Shown here one piece after another: positions 62,469 through 64,000 of a stretch of DNA of 64,000 bases (within the stretch, counting starts at the first letter, position 1; every line of letters begins with the position of its first letter). Under the pieces are notes generated by a model. It saw only the letters and a list, made by a program, of their open reading frames with translations. It had not been told where the DNA came from and searched no databases. The DNA lies in the NCBI GenBank assembly GCA_016716365.1, contig JADJWM010000019.1, forward strand, positions 153,471-217,470, in the 5' to 3' direction. The position numbers and the translations under genes are program-made. The stretch comes from Chloracidobacterium sp. GTDB lineage: Bacteria; Acidobacteriota; Blastocatellia; Pyrinomonadales; Pyrinomonadaceae.

Positions 62469-63258
62469 ATGAAGGCTTCGCTTATCACAGGTGCGTCAGG
62501 CGGCATCTACGGCGAAGCTTTCGCCCGTCACTTGCTGCTGACAAACACAACCCTCGTATTGGTCGCGAGGTCGGCCGACAAACAAAGCACGCTTGCCGAG
62601 GAGCTGGAGGGGAAACAAGAAGCGCGATCGCGGCAGTACCCAAATCCCGCTTGATCTTTACAGAAGTCGACACTTAGAACCAAAAGAACTGGCTTTGGGA
62701 CCCAGAGAGGAACCCGAAACTAGCGGGGAATTGTCGTCGCCTGGCTGGTCTTAACAACCGCCGAGTTTGGGTCGATGGGCGATTTCGCCGATCTCGTCTC
62801 GAACTGGATCGCGAGAGCTTCGTATGATCGACCTGAATGTCCAAGTCTCGTGCGCCCTTACACATCGCTTTCTTCCGGGGATGCGTCACCGTGGACAGGG
62901 CACTATAATCAATGTTTCCTCGGCTGCGGTTTTCCAGCCGATACCGCTTATTAGGACTTATGCGGCAACCAAAGCGTTTGTCACCTCGTTTTCCGAGGCT
63001 GCCCGCTATCGCCGAGGAGCCAGCCATTCGGCGTTCGAATGCTTGCCCACTTTGCCCCGGCTCACGACCGGGAACAAACTTCCACGCCGCCGCAGGCATG
63101 GATGGTGCCCCCTCAGTTTAAGGGCCAAGAAACAGTCGAGCAGGTGGTCAGAAACGGCAATGAGAGCTCTCGGCTCAGATCCGGTCAAAGATGGAGTCTC
63201 CGGTTGGACCAACTGGCTTGTATGGCGTCCGGTGTGAATTTTTGCCCCCGAATTCGTT
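62469..63258 (+). pseudogene. Short-chain dehydrogenase/reductase, heavily frameshifted
   Basis: The order of the SDR fold is recognisable across frames: MKASLITGASGGIYGEAFAR (TGASGGIG with an inserted codon), LVLVARSADKQSTLAEELEG, MIDLNVQV, LTHRFLPGMRHRGQGTIINV, SSAAVFQPIPLI (catalytic Ser) and TYAATKAFVTSFSEA (Tyr-x-x-x-Lys). The tail reads GSDPVKDGVSGWTNWLVWRP. At least four one-base shifts break it. It would be an NAD(P)-dependent oxidoreductase of about 260 residues. The errors look technical. Confidence 0.75.
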
Positions 63259-63422
63259 GATTACACGTGTATTAAAGCAGGGCATGCTTACATTTGGCAT
63301 TCAGAAGTGTACGATCTTGCGGCCGAGCGGATCGGGCGTCGGGCTTTCTAAGCCCATCGGACCGGCATGAGGGTATTGGGGCCTCAGCCCATATCGGAGC
63401 GTGAAAGAGCGCATTCCTACTT

Positions 63423-64000
63423 ATGGTTACCGTACTTGGAAGCGGTTCGACCGGTAATACGAATTCTGTTGATGCGCTACCGAGCGAACCAAGATGCAGT
63501 ATTGATGCCAGACTTAGCTGCCGCGAAGGAAGATGGGTGGAGGCTCGGCCTTATGAGCGCCCAGACGCCGCGAGATTCTCGTGCCCAGTTCTGATCGCCC
63601 CATGAAAGACACAGTATTCGTGTTGGCGTTTGAGGAATCTTGTCAGAAGAAGATGGGGGCCCGTTTACATTTCGCGTCCGACCGAAGATGCTTATTTCTC
63701 CCACACACCAGCAGCAGGAACAGCTTGGCGACGAAGGGATCGAACGGCGTGACGCTTTGCCGATCAAATCGGGCGAACCGTCGCGCTCGAATCTGATGAG
63801 GGTTTTCAAGATGGGCGACACTATCGACTGGAGCCGTTCACGGTTCCACATGATGCGGCCGATAATTTCGGCCTTGTCGCGGACGAAATCGCGGGATACG
63901 TATTGCGACCTGACCGATTTCGGCCACATTACGCCGTTGATGAAGAGAAACTCGACGGGTGCGATGGAATGCGTCATCGAATCAAAATCACAGCCGCGAC
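63423..64000 (+). pseudogene. YycJ/WalJ-like metallo-beta-lactamase fold protein, frameshifted, runs off the right edge
   Basis: In successive frames one finds MVTVLGSGSTGNTNSV, RYRANQDAVL, ARLSCREGRW, GPVYISRPTEDAYFSHT, ALESDEGFQDG, EPFTVPHDAADNFGLVADEI and VDEEKLDGCD. This is the order of YycJ/WalJ-type MBL hydrolases ('GSGSxGN', 'DAGLSCRE', 'VPHDA'). The HxHxDH metal motif expected near 63,620 cannot be read because of shifts. The C-terminus is outside the window. It is unrelated to the MBL-protease fusion at 16,465. Confidence 0.65.

Noticed and set aside
1..64000. CRISPR array or prophage structural genes
   Set aside because: No series of regularly spaced identical repeats, no cas genes and no phage capsid, terminase or tail genes are seen.

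Overview
The window looks like a chromosomal segment of an Acidobacteriota bacterium, probably Blastocatellia/Pyrinomonadaceae. This is inferred from the RHS-core wording (VYDAAGKLVAEYST, AYLTNDHLGSPRI), a DUF1800 protein, FecR-type proteins, a kinase-TPR fusion and a moderate, locally variable GC content. No rRNA gene and no intact tRNA is present.

Positions 1 to about 23,850 are a genomic island. It holds a decayed helicase, a broken ParDE-like pair, two DUF2958 genes, a wHTH-GGDEF gene, a replication-relaxation-like fragment, a three-cupin operon, and an RHS polymorphic-toxin cassette (YwqJ-type deaminase tip with SUKH-3 immunity) followed by an orphan toxin-tip module. The most interesting part is a GC-rich minus-strand block at 12,292-19,053. 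It encodes a metallo-beta-lactamase/gingipain-like (caspase-fold) protease fusion, a disordered glycine-rich protein, an XRE-ImmA/IrrE regulator with a 32-bp palindromic operator, an unknown 159-aa protein, and a fusion of an HExxH metallopeptidase to a dCTP-deaminase-like domain. I know of no described system with this gene set; a defence or conflict function is inferred. A large serine recombinase with XRE and RuvC-like partners and a tyrosine integrase follow. The island ends at a 3-prime tRNA-Asn fragment with its own terminator, which is the likely attachment site.

Positions 24,046-60,305 are mostly ordinary chromosome: a glycolate-oxidase-type FAD enzyme, a dicarboxylate symporter, rhomboid, glycosyltransferases and a methyltransferase, DUF1800, LarA, a CDF transporter, FecR and TerC proteins. 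A second RHS toxin/immunity cassette sits at 39,209-41,451 beside a cluster of palindromes. Then come fRMsr, CrcB, a TlpA-purE-alkD-purK operon, a Ser/Thr kinase-TPR protein, DUF819, isocitrate dehydrogenase, pterin dehydratase, DUF1015, pdxH, an ECF sigma/anti-sigma-FecR pair and a coupled operon of secreted proteins.

Many genes are interrupted by one-base frameshifts, some in A/T homopolymers, and the last 3.6 kb is broken every few hundred bases (GNAT, alpha/beta hydrolase, SDR, YycJ-like MBL). In housekeeping-type genes this points to sequence error; in the island, true decay is equally possible.
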